DNA of 64,000 nucleotides from GCA-003244245 sp035606945 (lineage in GTDB: Bacteria; Actinomycetota; Actinomycetes; Mycobacteriales; Pseudonocardiaceae): positions 62,001 through 126,000 of the forward strand of contig DATNDR010000132.1 in NCBI GenBank assembly GCA_035606945.1, read 5' to 3'. Below, piece after piece: positions 1 to 9,510 of the stretch (its first letter is position 1; the number at the start of each line of letters is the position of its first letter). Under the pieces are notes generated by a model that made no database searches, had not been told where the DNA came from, and was given only the letters and a program-made list of their open reading frames with translations. The translations under genes were made by a program, and so were the position numbers.

Positions 1-190
1 GGCGCCGTCCGCGCGGTCCTGATGATCAGTGAGCCGCCGCTCCGACCCTCGCCGAATCAGCGCCATCGAGCGCCTGAGCGAACAGACCGGTCTCACTCAC
101 TTGGGGTCGTGGCGATTGATATACTGATCGACGCTCTCAGCGTAGCCGTGCCATTCCCGCGCGGGAAGCGGACACCAGGGAAGGACGACT
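1..190. other. Leader region upstream of ccr, no gene seen
   Basis: No convincing coding frame is visible here. It ends in a purine-rich stretch (AGGGAAGGAC) that serves as ribosome binding site for the GTG start at 191. Any gene to the left lies outside the window. Confidence 0.5.
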
Positions 191-1522
191 GTGCAAAAGA
201 TCCTCGATGCGATCCTCAGCGACGACGTCAATTCCATCGGCTCACTGCCGGTGCCGGAAAGCTACCGGGGAATCACCGTCCACGCTGATGAGGCCGACAT
301 GTTCGCCGGTATGCCCAGCCATGACAAGGACCCCCGCCGGTCCCTGCATCTGGATGAGGTACCAGTGCCGGAGCTGGGCCCAGGCGAAGCCTTGGTCGCC
401 GTCATGGCCAGCGCGGTCAACTACAACACGGTGTGGACGTCGATTTTCGAGCCGCTGCCGACGTTCGGGTTTCTCAAACGCTATGGCCGTATCTCCCCGT
501 TGGCCGCCCGGCACGACCTGCCCTACCACGTGGTCGGGTCGGATCTAGCCGGCGTGGTGCTGCGAACCGGCGCCGGGGTGAACGCCTGGCGCCCGGGGGA
601 CGAGGTAGTAGCCCACTGCCTGTCCGTCGAGCTGGAGCATCCAGACGGGCACAACGACACGATGCTCGACCCGGAGCAACGTATCTGGGGTTTCGAGACC
701 AATTTCGGCGGCCTGGCCGAGGTCGCGCTGGTCAAATCCAACCAACTGATGCCGAAACCGGCACATTTGACCTGGGAAGAGGCCGCGAGCCCGGGTTTGG
801 TCAATTCCACCGCATACCGGCAATTGGTCTCCCGCAACGGCGCGGACATGAAGCAGGGTGACACCGTGCTCATCTGGGGTGCCTCGGGCGGCCTGGGCTC
901 ATACGCCACCCAGATGGCCCTGGGTGGCGGCGCCACCCCCGTCTGTGTGGTATCCAGCCCGGAGAAGGCGGAGATCTGTCGGCGGATGGGCGCCGACTTG
1001 GTCATCGACCGTAACGCTGAGGGCTACCGATTCTGGAAAGACGAGCACAACCAAGATCCGCGGGAGTGGAAGCGGTTCGGGAGCAAAATCCGCGAGCTCA
1101 CCGGCGGGGACGATCCCGACATCGTCTTCGAGCACCCCGGTCGCGAGACCTTCGGGGCCAGCGTCTACGTCGCCAAGCGGGGCGGCACGATCGTCACCTG
1201 CGCGTCTACCTCGGGTTTCAACCATATCTACGACAACCGCTACCTGTGGATGAACCTCAAGCGGATCATCGGCTCACACTTCGCCAATTACCGCGAGGCG
1301 TGGGAAGCCAACCGGCTGATCGCCAAGGGCAAGGTGCACCCGACGCTGTCGCGCGTCTACCCGCTGGACCAGACCGGGCAGGCCGCCCAGGACATGCACC
1401 GCAACATCCACCAGGGCAAGGTCGGCGTGCTGTGCCTGGCTCCCGAAGAGGGCCTGGGGGTGCGCAACCCGGAGCTGCGTGAGGTACATCTGGAGGCGAT
1501 CAACCGTTTCCGCGGGATGTAA
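191..1522 (+). CDS. ccrA: Crotonyl-CoA carboxylase/reductase
   Basis: NADPH-dependent reductive carboxylation of crotonyl-CoA to ethylmalonyl-CoA, the key step of the ethylmalonyl-CoA pathway and a source of polyketide extender units. The 443-residue length fits the family. The MDR-type NADPH site is visible as WGASGGLGSYATQ near residues 227-239. The four CO2-binding residues known from the Kitasatospora enzyme (Asn81, Phe170, Glu171, His365) are present with a constant offset of two: N79, F168, E169, H363. GTG start with a good ribosome binding site 5-8 bases upstream. Its partners ecm, echA and hbd lie at 6-13 kb on the opposite strand. Cytoplasmic. Confidence 0.95.
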   Translation: MQKILDAILSDDVNSIGSLPVPESYRGITVHADEADMFAGMPSHDKDPRRSLHLDEVPVPELGPGEALVAVMASAVNYNTVWTSIFEPLPTFGFLKRYGRISPLAARHDLPYHVVGSDLAGVVLRTGAGVNAWRPGDEVVAHCLSVELEHPDGHNDTMLDPEQRIWGFETNFGGLAEVALVKSNQLMPKPAHLTWEEAASPGLVNSTAYRQLVSRNGADMKQGDTVLIWGASGGLGSYATQMALGGGATPVCVVSSPEKAEICRRMGADLVIDRNAEGYRFWKDEHNQDPREWKRFGSKIRELTGGDDPDIVFEHPGRETFGASVYVAKRGGTIVTCASTSGFNHIYDNRYLWMNLKRIIGSHFANYREAWEANRLIAKGKVHPTLSRVYPLDQTGQAAQDMHRNIHQGKVGVLCLAPEEGLGVRNPELREVHLEAINRFRGM

Positions 1523-1551
1523 GCCTTCTGATAGCCCCTGATAGCCCTGAC

Positions 1552-1567
1552 GGCTGACCCATCAGCC
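1552..1567. terminator. Weak hairpin after ccr
   Basis: GGCTGA and TCAGCC pair around a 4-base loop 30 bases after the ccr stop. There is no T-tract, so a terminator role is only possible. A 10-base direct repeat (CTGATAGCCC twice) precedes it. Confidence 0.3.
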
Positions 1568-1584
1568 ATCCACACCCGAGTAAC

Positions 1585-2478
1585 GTGGCCCGCATGGGCT
1601 CCGTCCACGATCGTGATCTGCTGCCGATGAGATCGACGTTCGACATCGTCCGTCGCGGATATGACTGCGCGCAGGTGGACTACCAGCTCGAGCAACTGCG
1701 GGCCGACCTGCAAATCGCGGTGACGGATCGGGATGCCGGAGCCGCCCAGGCCGCGGAGCTCACCCGGGCCCTGGAGGCGGCTCGCGGGGAGATCGATGAG
1801 TTACGCGCCGACATCCAGCGTCTGGCCGCACCACCCACCTCCGTCGAAGGTATGAGCGAGCGGGTAGTGCGCATGCTGCGCAGCGCGCAGAACGAGGCTG
1901 CGGAAATCGCCGCCGCAGCTACCAGGGCTGCCGCGGCGACCAGGGCCGACGCCGAGCGCGAGGCCGACGAACTGCGCACCCGCTACGAGCAGATGATCGC
2001 GCAGACACAGCGACGCCGATCAGCGATGGATGCCGAGCACGAGCGGGCCATGGCCGACGCGCATCGCCAGGCTGAACAGATCGTGGCGCAGGCCAAGCAG
2101 CGCGCCGCCCAGCTCGATGCCGACTCGGCAGCCCGCAGGCGGCAGGTCGAGGAGGACTTCGACATCACCATGTCCCAGCGGCGCCGCGACGCAACACGGG
2201 AGCTTGCCCAGGACGAGGCGAGCAGCAAGGCCGAAGCCAAGCGACGCGTCGACGAGGCCACCGACGTGGCCCGCCGCCTGGTCACCGAAGCCGACCAGAC
2301 AGCCGTGGCCCGGGTGAAGGAGGCCACCCGGCAGGTCGAGGCACTACGGACGTTGCGCCGCCAGATCACCAGCCAGCTGCAGTCGGTGAGCTCCAAGCTG
2401 GAGGACGCGCTGCGGCAGCTCGCGCCCACTCCGGAGGCAGACGATGTGCTCGCCGGAGAGCCGATTCAGCGAAGCTGA
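1585..2478 (+). CDS. DivIVA-domain coiled-coil protein
   Basis: 297 residues. The N-terminus (about residues 15-45) has a DivIVA-like signature, FDIVRRGYDCAQVDYQLEQL, followed by about 200 residues of Ala/Glu/Arg/Gln-rich heptad sequence typical of long coiled coils. Proteins of this kind (Wag31/FilP/Scy-like) act in polar growth or cytoskeleton-like scaffolding in actinobacteria; the specific role here is inference. Start taken as GTG 1585; an internal ATG at 1594 is equally possible and removes only three residues. It stands alone between ccr and a convergent small gene, so context gives no further hint. Confidence 0.75.
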   Translation: MARMGSVHDRDLLPMRSTFDIVRRGYDCAQVDYQLEQLRADLQIAVTDRDAGAAQAAELTRALEAARGEIDELRADIQRLAAPPTSVEGMSERVVRMLRSAQNEAAEIAAAATRAAAATRADAEREADELRTRYEQMIAQTQRRRSAMDAEHERAMADAHRQAEQIVAQAKQRAAQLDADSAARRRQVEEDFDITMSQRRRDATRELAQDEASSKAEAKRRVDEATDVARRLVTEADQTAVARVKEATRQVEALRTLRRQITSQLQSVSSKLEDALRQLAPTPEADDVLAGEPIQRS

Positions 2479-2482
2479 CGCT

Positions 2483-2776
2483 TCACCATCGCCGGCGGGT
2501 AGGCGCTCGACGGACCCGAGCGGTCCAGCACCCGGTATGCCAATGCCGCCGATCAGCTGACGATCCGTGCGCGCCCGCCGGCCACGCCACCACGTGCGCG
2601 ACGCCAGGCTTGATCTCGTGGTCGCAACCCGGGCAGCGGTAGCTCTTGACGGCCTGCTCACCGGGCACAGCCCGGACCAGCCACTCCCCATCCGTCCCGC
2701 TCTCCGGACGCGCCCAGCCCGAACCACTCACCGGCGGGGGTGGGGTAGCACGGGTTGGGAACTTGCGTCGCGGCAT
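2483..2776 (-). CDS. Small Cys/His putative zinc-binding protein
   Basis: About 97 residues, beginning MPRRKFPTRAT. It contains CPGCDHEIKPG followed about 25 residues later by HWHTGC, a plausible CxxC...HxxC zinc site, and an Arg-rich C-terminus. Close relatives are widespread in actinobacteria and often carry the old, unsupported name 'ATP/GTP-binding protein'; no nucleotide-binding motif is visible. ATG 2776 is chosen because the upstream extension (to 2869) looks unlike the family; the two preceding GTG codons are alternatives. It converges with the DivIVA-domain gene, four bases apart. Function unknown. Confidence 0.7.
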   Translation of the reverse strand: MPRRKFPTRATPPPPVSGSGWARPESGTDGEWLVRAVPGEQAVKSYRCPGCDHEIKPGVAHVVAWPAGAHGSSADRRHWHTGCWTARVRRAPTRRRW

Positions 2777-3529
2777 CACCACCCAGCCTACGGGCACTTC
2801 GTGATCAGCACTGTGATCGCCGAGTTCGACGGGATGGCTGTTGAATTTCAATTTCTGAGCAAGTTCCACGGACGGCTGGATGCGCTGCGGGACTTAGACA
2901 GGGTGGGTTGCTTGTTCACCGTCAGCCCGCAGCTCGACTAACTCGACGAAGAAGTCAATCCCCACCGCCATCGCATAGATCTCGAGTCACCCTAGTTCCC
3001 GGCCTGCGCACCCCAAGACGCGCCAGGAATCCCGGGACGTACTTGAGATACCACGAGAAACCTTCCCCGCCGAGACTCTGAGGAGGCTCATAGAGACCCC
3101 CTCCGACCAGCCCGTCCCGTCGAGCGAACGCAACGTACCAGCAGAGCCATAGCTGTTGAATGCATCTTCGCAGGGTCACAGTGCAGGCAGAAATCTCCGA
3201 AACGCCGTCTAAACGCCTTCAGCGATTACCGTTTCCGCTCCCCCGCAGGCGCTTCCTCTGCCAGCTGGGAGATTGAAGGTATCTCCCGGGGAGCGTACTT
3301 CGTCGCGCGGCAAGCTCCGCAGCAACGCCGCGAAGCACCGTCGTATGCACGTCATGCCCGCAGGCGCACGCAAGGCAATCGAAAAGCGGGGTTCCAATCC
3401 GGCGAATTTCCAGAAGTCTCGCCGCTACGGCCGGCCTGACCACAATAGCGCTAAGTTAGTGGTCGATCAAGCACGCATGATCAAGGGCTGTTCAGCCCTC
3501 CTTAACCAAGTGGCATTGGTCGGACGATA
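2777..3529. other. Gene-poor stretch before the P450
   Basis: No frame here has convincing coding character. A plus-strand frame at 3273-3533 (86 codons, Lys/Arg-rich) is open but matches nothing I recognise. GC content falls from left to right toward the P450 gene, consistent with a boundary of acquired DNA. Confidence 0.4.
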
Positions 3530-4858
3530 CTAGCCTCGTAGATCGTGTATCTCCACAGCGGGCTCCGTAGTACATGATGCATTCGGTGCGCCACAAGAGC
3601 CGCCCTTATTATCCATACCCCAGGTGGCGAGTACTTCTTTGGGCATGGATATGGAGCCCGGCTGCCATTCTAAATCGATATACGGCTTTGCGAGACGGAT
3701 AGTTGATAAAGTGCCGAAGAGCCGCTCAAGGCCAACCTGCAGCCACTGACGTGCCAGTGCCGCGCCCGGACAAAAATGCGGCCCCGCGCCAAAGACAATG
3801 TTATGCCGATGCCGGGCTCTATGCGTGTCGAATTCGGCAGGATCAGGTACCGACCCCGGATCGGTAACGGCTGCATGCAGTGACGGCAACAATACTTGGC
3901 CGGCACGGATCTTCACGTCACCCAAGGTGACGTCCTCGGTGGCAACCCGCGGCAAAAAGAAGTTGAAATGGGCCTTGTAACGCATGAGTTCTTCAACGGT
4001 CCGTTCCCATAGGCGCGGATCCTTCCGGCAAGCGTCCACAACATCAGGACGCCGGAAAAGCTCGACCGCACATACGCTCAAGATCCCGTAGGGGGTATAA
4101 AATCCGGCAAGTATCGTGCCGGATGCTGCCACAATCTCATCATCGGTCAAACCAGCATTCTTGAGCTCGACAAAAATCTTAGAAAGTAACCTGTTGTCAG
4201 GTTTGCTGAGTTTTCTGGATACGAGGGCGCCGGTGTACTCATACAACTCACGCCAGACCTCACAAATTCTGACGCGATCCCCAGCGGTCTCCACGCGAAC
4301 TAGAACTCCGTTGGAAAATTGATACAATCGGTCGCTTTCGTCGTCGGAAATTCCTGTAGACACGGCAACGGCCCGAACAATCAGCGGCTCAAAATATCTC
4401 TTATTGAGGTCAGCCGGTGGACGGCACTCCGACAGCCTGTTCAGTAAATCATCGGCAACGTCTTCGACTTCTTTTCGCCACGCCGCGACACGTTGCTCGG
4501 AGAACAGCGGCATTATACCGTGACGGATATGTCTTATACGTGGCAGATCTTGCCGCAACATACCGCATGGTGACTGATACCCGGTGCCGGTCACAGAATC
4601 CGAATCTGGATCCAATCGGGCCAAGCTAAACCTCGGATCGCTCATTACGCGACGCACCGTGTCGGCATCCCTTACAATGCAGACTTCTTTCTTCGAAGCA
4701 GGCAACCTTGCCCGATGGAAACCATCGCAACTAAAGTTGAAATAACATTGCGGCGTGCCGTCGGCTCGCGGTTGAAACGATAGTTCTTCGGGTGCGGGTC
4801 CGCTTACCATGTCGATCTCCACGGCGCCGAGAGATGCTGCCACTTCTTCCACTTGCAT
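3530..4858 (-). CDS. Cytochrome P450 monooxygenase
   Basis: 442 residues, standard size for a soluble bacterial P450. Visible landmarks in order: I-helix AGFYT (oxygen activation), ExxR as EELMR in the K helix, and the haem loop FGAGPHFCPG with the Cys thiolate ligand. Substrate unknown. No ferredoxin or ferredoxin reductase gene is adjacent. Two starts are possible: ATG 4858, which lacks a good ribosome binding site, or ATG 4810 (residue 17), preceded at correct spacing by GGAG. GC and codon use are clearly lower than in the flanking genes, which suggests transfer. Directly upstream on the same strand is a damaged small gene (4957-5233) that may have been its partner. Confidence 0.9.
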   Translation of the reverse strand: MQVEEVAASLGAVEIDMVSGPAPEELSFQPRADGTPQCYFNFSCDGFHRARLPASKKEVCIVRDADTVRRVMSDPRFSLARLDPDSDSVTGTGYQSPCGMLRQDLPRIRHIRHGIMPLFSEQRVAAWRKEVEDVADDLLNRLSECRPPADLNKRYFEPLIVRAVAVSTGISDDESDRLYQFSNGVLVRVETAGDRVRICEVWRELYEYTGALVSRKLSKPDNRLLSKIFVELKNAGLTDDEIVAASGTILAGFYTPYGILSVCAVELFRRPDVVDACRKDPRLWERTVEELMRYKAHFNFFLPRVATEDVTLGDVKIRAGQVLLPSLHAAVTDPGSVPDPAEFDTHRARHRHNIVFGAGPHFCPGAALARQWLQVGLERLFGTLSTIRLAKPYIDLEWQPGSISMPKEVLATWGMDNKGGSCGAPNASCTTEPAVEIHDLRG

Positions 4859-4956
4859 GTTCGGCGGTCTTACGCTGCCTGCAGCGCCCGCGACCAGTCG
4901 GTGGCATCTTCCACCGGCCTTGTCTTGGCACTGTCGTTGGCTTGTTGGACGCTGGT

Positions 4957-5233
4957 TCAGGAATCGTCGTCGCGAACTGGCATCAGTGCGGGCGCGTGCC
5001 CCGGAAACCTGTCCACGGCTGACTCATTTCCACGGGCCTCGACGAGTATCGTGCCGACATCGACAGCACAGGGGAACGGAAGACCTGTTTGATGCTCCAG
5101 CCGGAGCGCGGTGGAAGGTGATGTCAGGATTGCCGGCAAGCCAGTTGCACACCTCATCGGTGAAATGCGTACGAAGGTCGTCCGCTGCAACGTGAAGCTC
5201 CCGGTCGACGTCCTTGGCAACGACCGTCTTCAT
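4957..5233 (-). pseudogene. Frameshifted small gene upstream of P450
   Basis: ATG 5233 is preceded by a strong ribosome binding site (GAGGAG, 5244-5249). The reading frame starts MKTVVAKDVDRELHVAADD and stops at 5024. From about 5105 the sequence looks more protein-like in the neighbouring frame (PFPCAVDVGTILVEARG...), which runs to a stop at 4957. Joining the two gives a protein of about 92 residues, so a single-base frameshift is likely. If there was no frameshift, the product is a 69-70-residue protein ending in a Cys/Arg-rich tail. No family recognised. Low GC like the P450 that follows, about 100 bases downstream. Confidence 0.45.
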
Positions 5234-5507
5234 CAACGCAAAGCTCCTCTGATCATCCGTACTCGACTTCGGCCGAACCGTTAATGCGGCGTGAGCCGGT
5301 CGACGAAAGCATCCCAGACTCTAACGTTAGCACATTATGACATTAGAAGGCGGGTACGTCATCAGCGACGACCCCGCGGCGCCAACCAACTCAATCTCAC
5401 GCCCAGGCGGCTCACTGCTAGCGCCCATCACCGATGAGGCGCGAACGGCAGCCGATCGGCTGCTGAGGATGATCTGCGGACAGATGCGGCAGAGTACGCT
5501 GAGAGTC

Positions 5508-5729
5508 ATGCCACGCTACGAGTTCCGGTGCCGGGAGTGCTCGACGACCTTTGAACTCAGCCGGCCGATGACCGCATCGGGAGCACCCGCGCGGTGCCCC
5601 GCGGGGCACGACGACACGGTCAAGCTGCTGTCCACGGTGGCACTGTCGAGTTCGTCAGTGCCGAGCGCTTCGCGCAGCGCCGCCCCTGCCCGGGCCAGCG
5701 GATGCTGTGGCGGTGGCTGCTGCGGTTAA
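5508..5729 (+). CDS. FmdB-type zinc-ribbon protein
   Basis: 73 residues beginning MPRYEFRCRECSTTFELSRP, the FmdB/CxxC regulatory-protein fold: CRxC near residue 10 paired with a CPAGH motif near residue 35. The C-terminus is Ser/Ala-rich and ends in a Gly-Cys cluster, GCCGGGCCG. FmdB-like proteins are found near amidase and metabolic genes; their molecular function is not settled. ATG 5508 fits the family start; the frame is open upstream to 5337 but that part does not resemble FmdB. Confidence 0.8.
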   Translation: MPRYEFRCRECSTTFELSRPMTASGAPARCPAGHDDTVKLLSTVALSSSSVPSASRSAAPARASGCCGGGCCG

Positions 5730-6180
5730 TGATTTGGGCGCGCACCGGAAGTTCGTCGGGGATTGACGAGACGGCAGTCCGGGTGTGGCCGGCCGCTGCC
5801 GGTGCTGCCCGCACGCGGACGACTGTCGCTGCGCACGCTCGCCGCTGATGGCTTGCGCTGTTCGCGAGTCGGGCGGGCGCTGCCGTGGCGCCGCTGCGCA
5901 ACTTCCGGGCGTATCTGCCCGGACACGGCGGCGGATGGAGATCGGCCGACTTCTGAATTCATCGCTACCGCATCGACGCAGCAAAGATTGGTTAATGTAA
6001 CAAAAGCAATTAACCATCCCGGCGGTGAGTGATTGCTCTCAGTTGTTTCGGGAACGGGCCGGCTGGGCGGTAGGCATCCGCGACCTGCCGGTGGCCGATC
6101 ACACCGGTCATCGCCACATCGGTGAACGGACCCTGGTCGGTCCAAAACTCGGGTGTGCGGGTCGGCTGACTGTTTCCCGC
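5730..6180. other. Intergenic stretch, nothing recognised
   Basis: Several overlapping open frames exist on both strands, including a minus-strand frame 5726-6184, but all are Arg/Pro/Ala-rich and look like high-GC noise. The stretch 5950-6030 is AT-richer. Confidence 0.4.
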
Positions 6181-7953
6181 TCACGAGTAGTCGCGGAAAC
6201 CCTTGCCGGTCTTGCGGCCCAGGCGACCGGCGGTGACCAGGTGTTCCAGCAAGGGCGCGGGGGCGAAGCCGGGCTCTCGGAACTCCTGGTAAAGGCTGCG
6301 CTGGATGGCCAGCGAAACGTCCAGCCCGACCACGTCAAGCAGCGCGAAGGGCCCCATCGGCAGCGCGGCACCGACCTTCATCGCGGTGTCGATGTCGTCC
6401 GCCGAGGCGTAGTGCGCCTCCAGCATCCGCACCGCGTCGTTCAGATACGGGAACAGCAATGCGTTGACGATGAAGCCGGCGCGGTCGCCGCAGGTCACCG
6501 GCACTTTGCCGAGCGAACGGGCCAGCGCCCGGGCGGTGGCTGCCACCTCGGCTGTGGTGCTGATGGTGGTCACCACCTCGACCAGCTTCATCACCGGCGC
6601 GGGATTGAAGAAGTGCATCCCCACCACATCGCCGGGACGGGACGTGGCGGCGGCGCATTCCACCACTGGCAGTGACGACGTGGTGGTGGCCAGGATCGCG
6701 CCCGACTTGCACACGTCGTCCAGCGTGGCGAAAATGCCCCGTTTGACCTCCAGGTCCTCGGCGACCGCCTCCACCACCAGATCCACCTGTGAGAAGTCGT
6801 CCAGCGAGGTGGTGGTCGTGATCCGCCCTAGGGCGGCGACCCGGTCCGGTTCGGCGAGCTTGCCGCGGTTGACGGCCTTGTCCAGGGAGCGGGTGATCGC
6901 CGCAACCGCGGCGTCAGTCCGGCTCGTGCTGCGGCCGCGGACGATCACGTCGTGGCCGCCCTTGGCGAGGACCTCCACGATGCCGGTGGCCATCGTGCCG
7001 GTGCCGACCACGCCGACAGCGCCGATCGGACGCGGCTCGGCGCCGACTTCTTCCTTGGGCGGGGTGGCGGCGTCGGGTACCACCGTCGAGGAGTCCTGCT
7101 CCGCATAGGTGTAGAAGCCACGACCGGATTTGCGCCCGAGCAATCCTGCAGTGATCATCTGCTTGAGTACCGGCACTGGTGCATGCAACCGGTCCCGGGA
7201 TCGCCGGTACAGCGCTTCGAGGATCTCGTAGGCGGTGTCCAGACCGATCAGATCCAGCAACGCGAGCGGTCCCATCGGATATCCGGCGCCGTAGCGCATC
7301 GCGGCGTCGAGATCTTCTCGGGTGGCGTAGCACGACTCGAACATGCTCGCCGCGTGGTTGAGGTAGCCGAACAGCAGCCCGTTGGCGATGAACCCGGCCC
7401 GGTCGGCGACCACCACCGGCGTCTTACCCAGCGTGGTCGCCAGCTCAGTCACGGCGCTGATGACGTCCGCGTCGGTGACCACCGTGCGCACCACTTCCAC
7501 CAGCTTGAGCACCGGTGCGGGATTGAAGAAATGCATCCCGACGACCCGATCTGGTCGCTTTGTCCGCACCGCCAGCTCCGTGATCGACAAGCTCGAGGTG
7601 TTGGACGCCAGCACGACATCGCTGCGCACGATCCCGTCCAGCTCGCTGAAGATCTGGCTCTTGAGGTCCAGCCGCTCCGGCACCGCCTCGATGACGAACT
7701 CCACGTCGGCCAGGTCGGTGAGCTTGGTGGTGAAGCTGATCCGGCCGAGCAGCTCGCGGCGAGCCGCCTCGTCGAGCTTGCCGCGTTCCAGGGCACGTCC
7801 GGTGGAGTGCTCGAGATGCCCGCGACCCCGGGCTATGCCGTTGTCGTCCACCTCCACTGCCACCACGTCGTGCCCGGTGCGGGCCAGCACCTCGGCGATA
7901 CCGGCACCCATCGTGCCCACGCCCACCATGCCGACCGTCTTGATCTGAGCCAT
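6181..7953 (-). CDS. Tandem-duplicated 3-hydroxybutyryl-CoA dehydrogenase
   Basis: 590 residues made of two full 3-hydroxyacyl-CoA dehydrogenase units (about 1-290 and 312-590) joined by an acidic/Pro linker. Each unit has the N-terminal NAD fold and the GMHFFNPAPV active-site segment. The first dinucleotide motif is GVGTMG; the second is GTGTMA, losing the last Gly. It interconverts acetoacetyl-CoA and 3-hydroxybutyryl-CoA, feeding crotonyl-CoA to Ccr. Similar double-length enzymes are known in other actinomycetes. Good ribosome binding site (GGAAGG) before ATG 7953. Last gene of the minus-strand cluster starting with ecm, 15 bases after the aldehyde dehydrogenase. Confidence 0.92.
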   Translation of the reverse strand: MAQIKTVGMVGVGTMGAGIAEVLARTGHDVVAVEVDDNGIARGRGHLEHSTGRALERGKLDEAARRELLGRISFTTKLTDLADVEFVIEAVPERLDLKSQIFSELDGIVRSDVVLASNTSSLSITELAVRTKRPDRVVGMHFFNPAPVLKLVEVVRTVVTDADVISAVTELATTLGKTPVVVADRAGFIANGLLFGYLNHAASMFESCYATREDLDAAMRYGAGYPMGPLALLDLIGLDTAYEILEALYRRSRDRLHAPVPVLKQMITAGLLGRKSGRGFYTYAEQDSSTVVPDAATPPKEEVGAEPRPIGAVGVVGTGTMATGIVEVLAKGGHDVIVRGRSTSRTDAAVAAITRSLDKAVNRGKLAEPDRVAALGRITTTTSLDDFSQVDLVVEAVAEDLEVKRGIFATLDDVCKSGAILATTTSSLPVVECAAATSRPGDVVGMHFFNPAPVMKLVEVVTTISTTAEVAATARALARSLGKVPVTCGDRAGFIVNALLFPYLNDAVRMLEAHYASADDIDTAMKVGAALPMGPFALLDVVGLDVSLAIQRSLYQEFREPGFAPAPLLEHLVTAGRLGRKTGKGFRDYS

Positions 7954-7968
7954 CTCGTGCCTTCCGCT

Positions 7969-9465
7969 TTAACGACCTATAAAGGACCCGTAAAAGACCC
8001 GGACAATCCGTAGCAGCAACCAGACCGCCCAAGCCGGGCGGTCAAACGTGAGGAACTCGACCACCGGACGGAATCGCCGGTGAGTGATCGCCTTGGACCG
8101 GCTGAACTCGCGCAGGCCGTCGGCACCATGGATACGCCCGAATCCGGAGTCACCGACCCCGCCGAAGGGCAGCGACGGCACCGCAGCGTAGGACACCACG
8201 CTGTTGACCGCGACCATCCCGCAGCGCAGCCGGGCGGCGATCTCCGCGCCGCGGCGCCGGGAGAAGACCGCGGCGCCCAATCCGTGGCGTCCGGCGTTGA
8301 CCTGTCGAACCGCGTCCTCGAGGTTTGCCACCCGGTGCACGGTCAGCGTCGGACCGAAGGTCTCCTCGGTCACCGCGGTCGAGGTCTCCGGAACGCCGGT
8401 CAACACCACGGGCTCCACGAACGGCGCGCGCACCGACTCCACCCCACCGACCAGCGCTGTACCACCGCAGGCAAGTGCATCTGCGACATGATCGCGAATC
8501 ACCTCAACGTGGTCTGGTCTGGTGATCGGGCCTAGGTCGGCGGTGGGCTCACCGCCCACTCGCAGCCGCCGCGTCCGGGTGACGATGAGTTCGGTCAGCG
8601 ACGCAGCAACCTCGTCGACAACGTATACCCGCTCCACCCCGACGCAGGTCTGCCCGGCATTGGCCATGGCACCCCAGACCGCGGCGTCGGCGGCCGCGGC
8701 GAGGTCGGCATCGGCGTCGACCAGCAGCGCGTCGGTGCCGCCGCACTCGATCACCACCGGGGTCAGCGTCTCGGCGCAGGTCGCCATCACCTTCCGCGCG
8801 GTGGCGGAGGAACCGGTGAACGCCAGCTTGTTCACCCCGGCCCGGCACAGCGCCGCCCCGGTCTCCGCGAAACCCGTGACGACCTGCAGGATCGGTTGTT
8901 CGGGCACCACCGCGGCGAGGCTTTCGGCCAGCGCCCGGCCCACTCCGGGGGTCAGCTCGCTGGGCTTGAACACCACCGCGTTGCCGGCGGCGAGTGCATA
9001 GCTGATCGAGCCCATCGGGGTGTGCGCCGGGTAGTTCCAGGGTCCGATCACCCCGATCACGCCGCAGGGCTCGTAGGCCACCGAGGACGCCTCGTGGCAC
9101 ATCAACACGCCTGATCTCACCCGGCGGCGGCGCAGCACATGCTCGGCGTGGCGGGCGGCCCAATCCAGGTGCGCGATCACCAGGACGCATTCCAGCCGGG
9201 CGTCGTCCCGCGGCTTGCCGGTCTCGGCACAGATCAGCTCGGCCAGCTCGTCGACTTGCCGGGTCAATGCCGAACACCAGGACAGCAACCGGCGGCGGCG
9301 TTGCGTGAAGCCCAGCCCGCGCCACCATTCGGCAGCCTGTTGGGCGCGCTCGACGGCCCCGGCCACCGCCGCCTCGTCATCTACCTGGTGATAGGCGACG
9401 ACCTCGCCGGTGCGCGGGTCGATCGACGCAAAGCGGGTGGCCTGCGCCTGAGCCATCTTCTTCAT
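7969..9465 (-). CDS. Aldehyde dehydrogenase (NAD(P)+)
   Basis: 498 residues of the ALDH superfamily. The catalytic Cys is in ANAGQTCVGVERV and the general-base Glu in VVIECGGTDA, where most relatives have ELGGK. The substrate-loop segment GPWNYPAHTPMGS is typical of acyl- or alkyl-aldehyde enzymes. The C-terminus ends in a hydrophobic, basic stretch (WAVWLLLRIVRVFYG) that could associate with the membrane, as in fatty-aldehyde dehydrogenases; this is inference. ATG 9465 or ATG 9456 can serve as start. It lies 45 bases after nucS and 15 before hbd, so co-transcription is likely. Confidence 0.9.
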   Translation of the reverse strand: MKKMAQAQATRFASIDPRTGEVVAYHQVDDEAAVAGAVERAQQAAEWWRGLGFTQRRRRLLSWCSALTRQVDELAELICAETGKPRDDARLECVLVIAHLDWAARHAEHVLRRRRVRSGVLMCHEASSVAYEPCGVIGVIGPWNYPAHTPMGSISYALAAGNAVVFKPSELTPGVGRALAESLAAVVPEQPILQVVTGFAETGAALCRAGVNKLAFTGSSATARKVMATCAETLTPVVIECGGTDALLVDADADLAAAADAAVWGAMANAGQTCVGVERVYVVDEVAASLTELIVTRTRRLRVGGEPTADLGPITRPDHVEVIRDHVADALACGGTALVGGVESVRAPFVEPVVLTGVPETSTAVTEETFGPTLTVHRVANLEDAVRQVNAGRHGLGAAVFSRRRGAEIAARLRCGMVAVNSVVSYAAVPSLPFGGVGDSGFGRIHGADGLREFSRSKAITHRRFRPVVEFLTFDRPAWAVWLLLRIVRVFYGSFIGR

Positions 9466-9510
9466 ACCCCCGCAACACCGCGTCGGCTTCTCTCGAAGCC
9501 TACGGGTCAG

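Noticed and set aside
5726..6184. A 152-codon minus-strand gene after hbd
   Set aside because: Its start overlaps the hbd stop, but composition is random-like and no family feature is visible.
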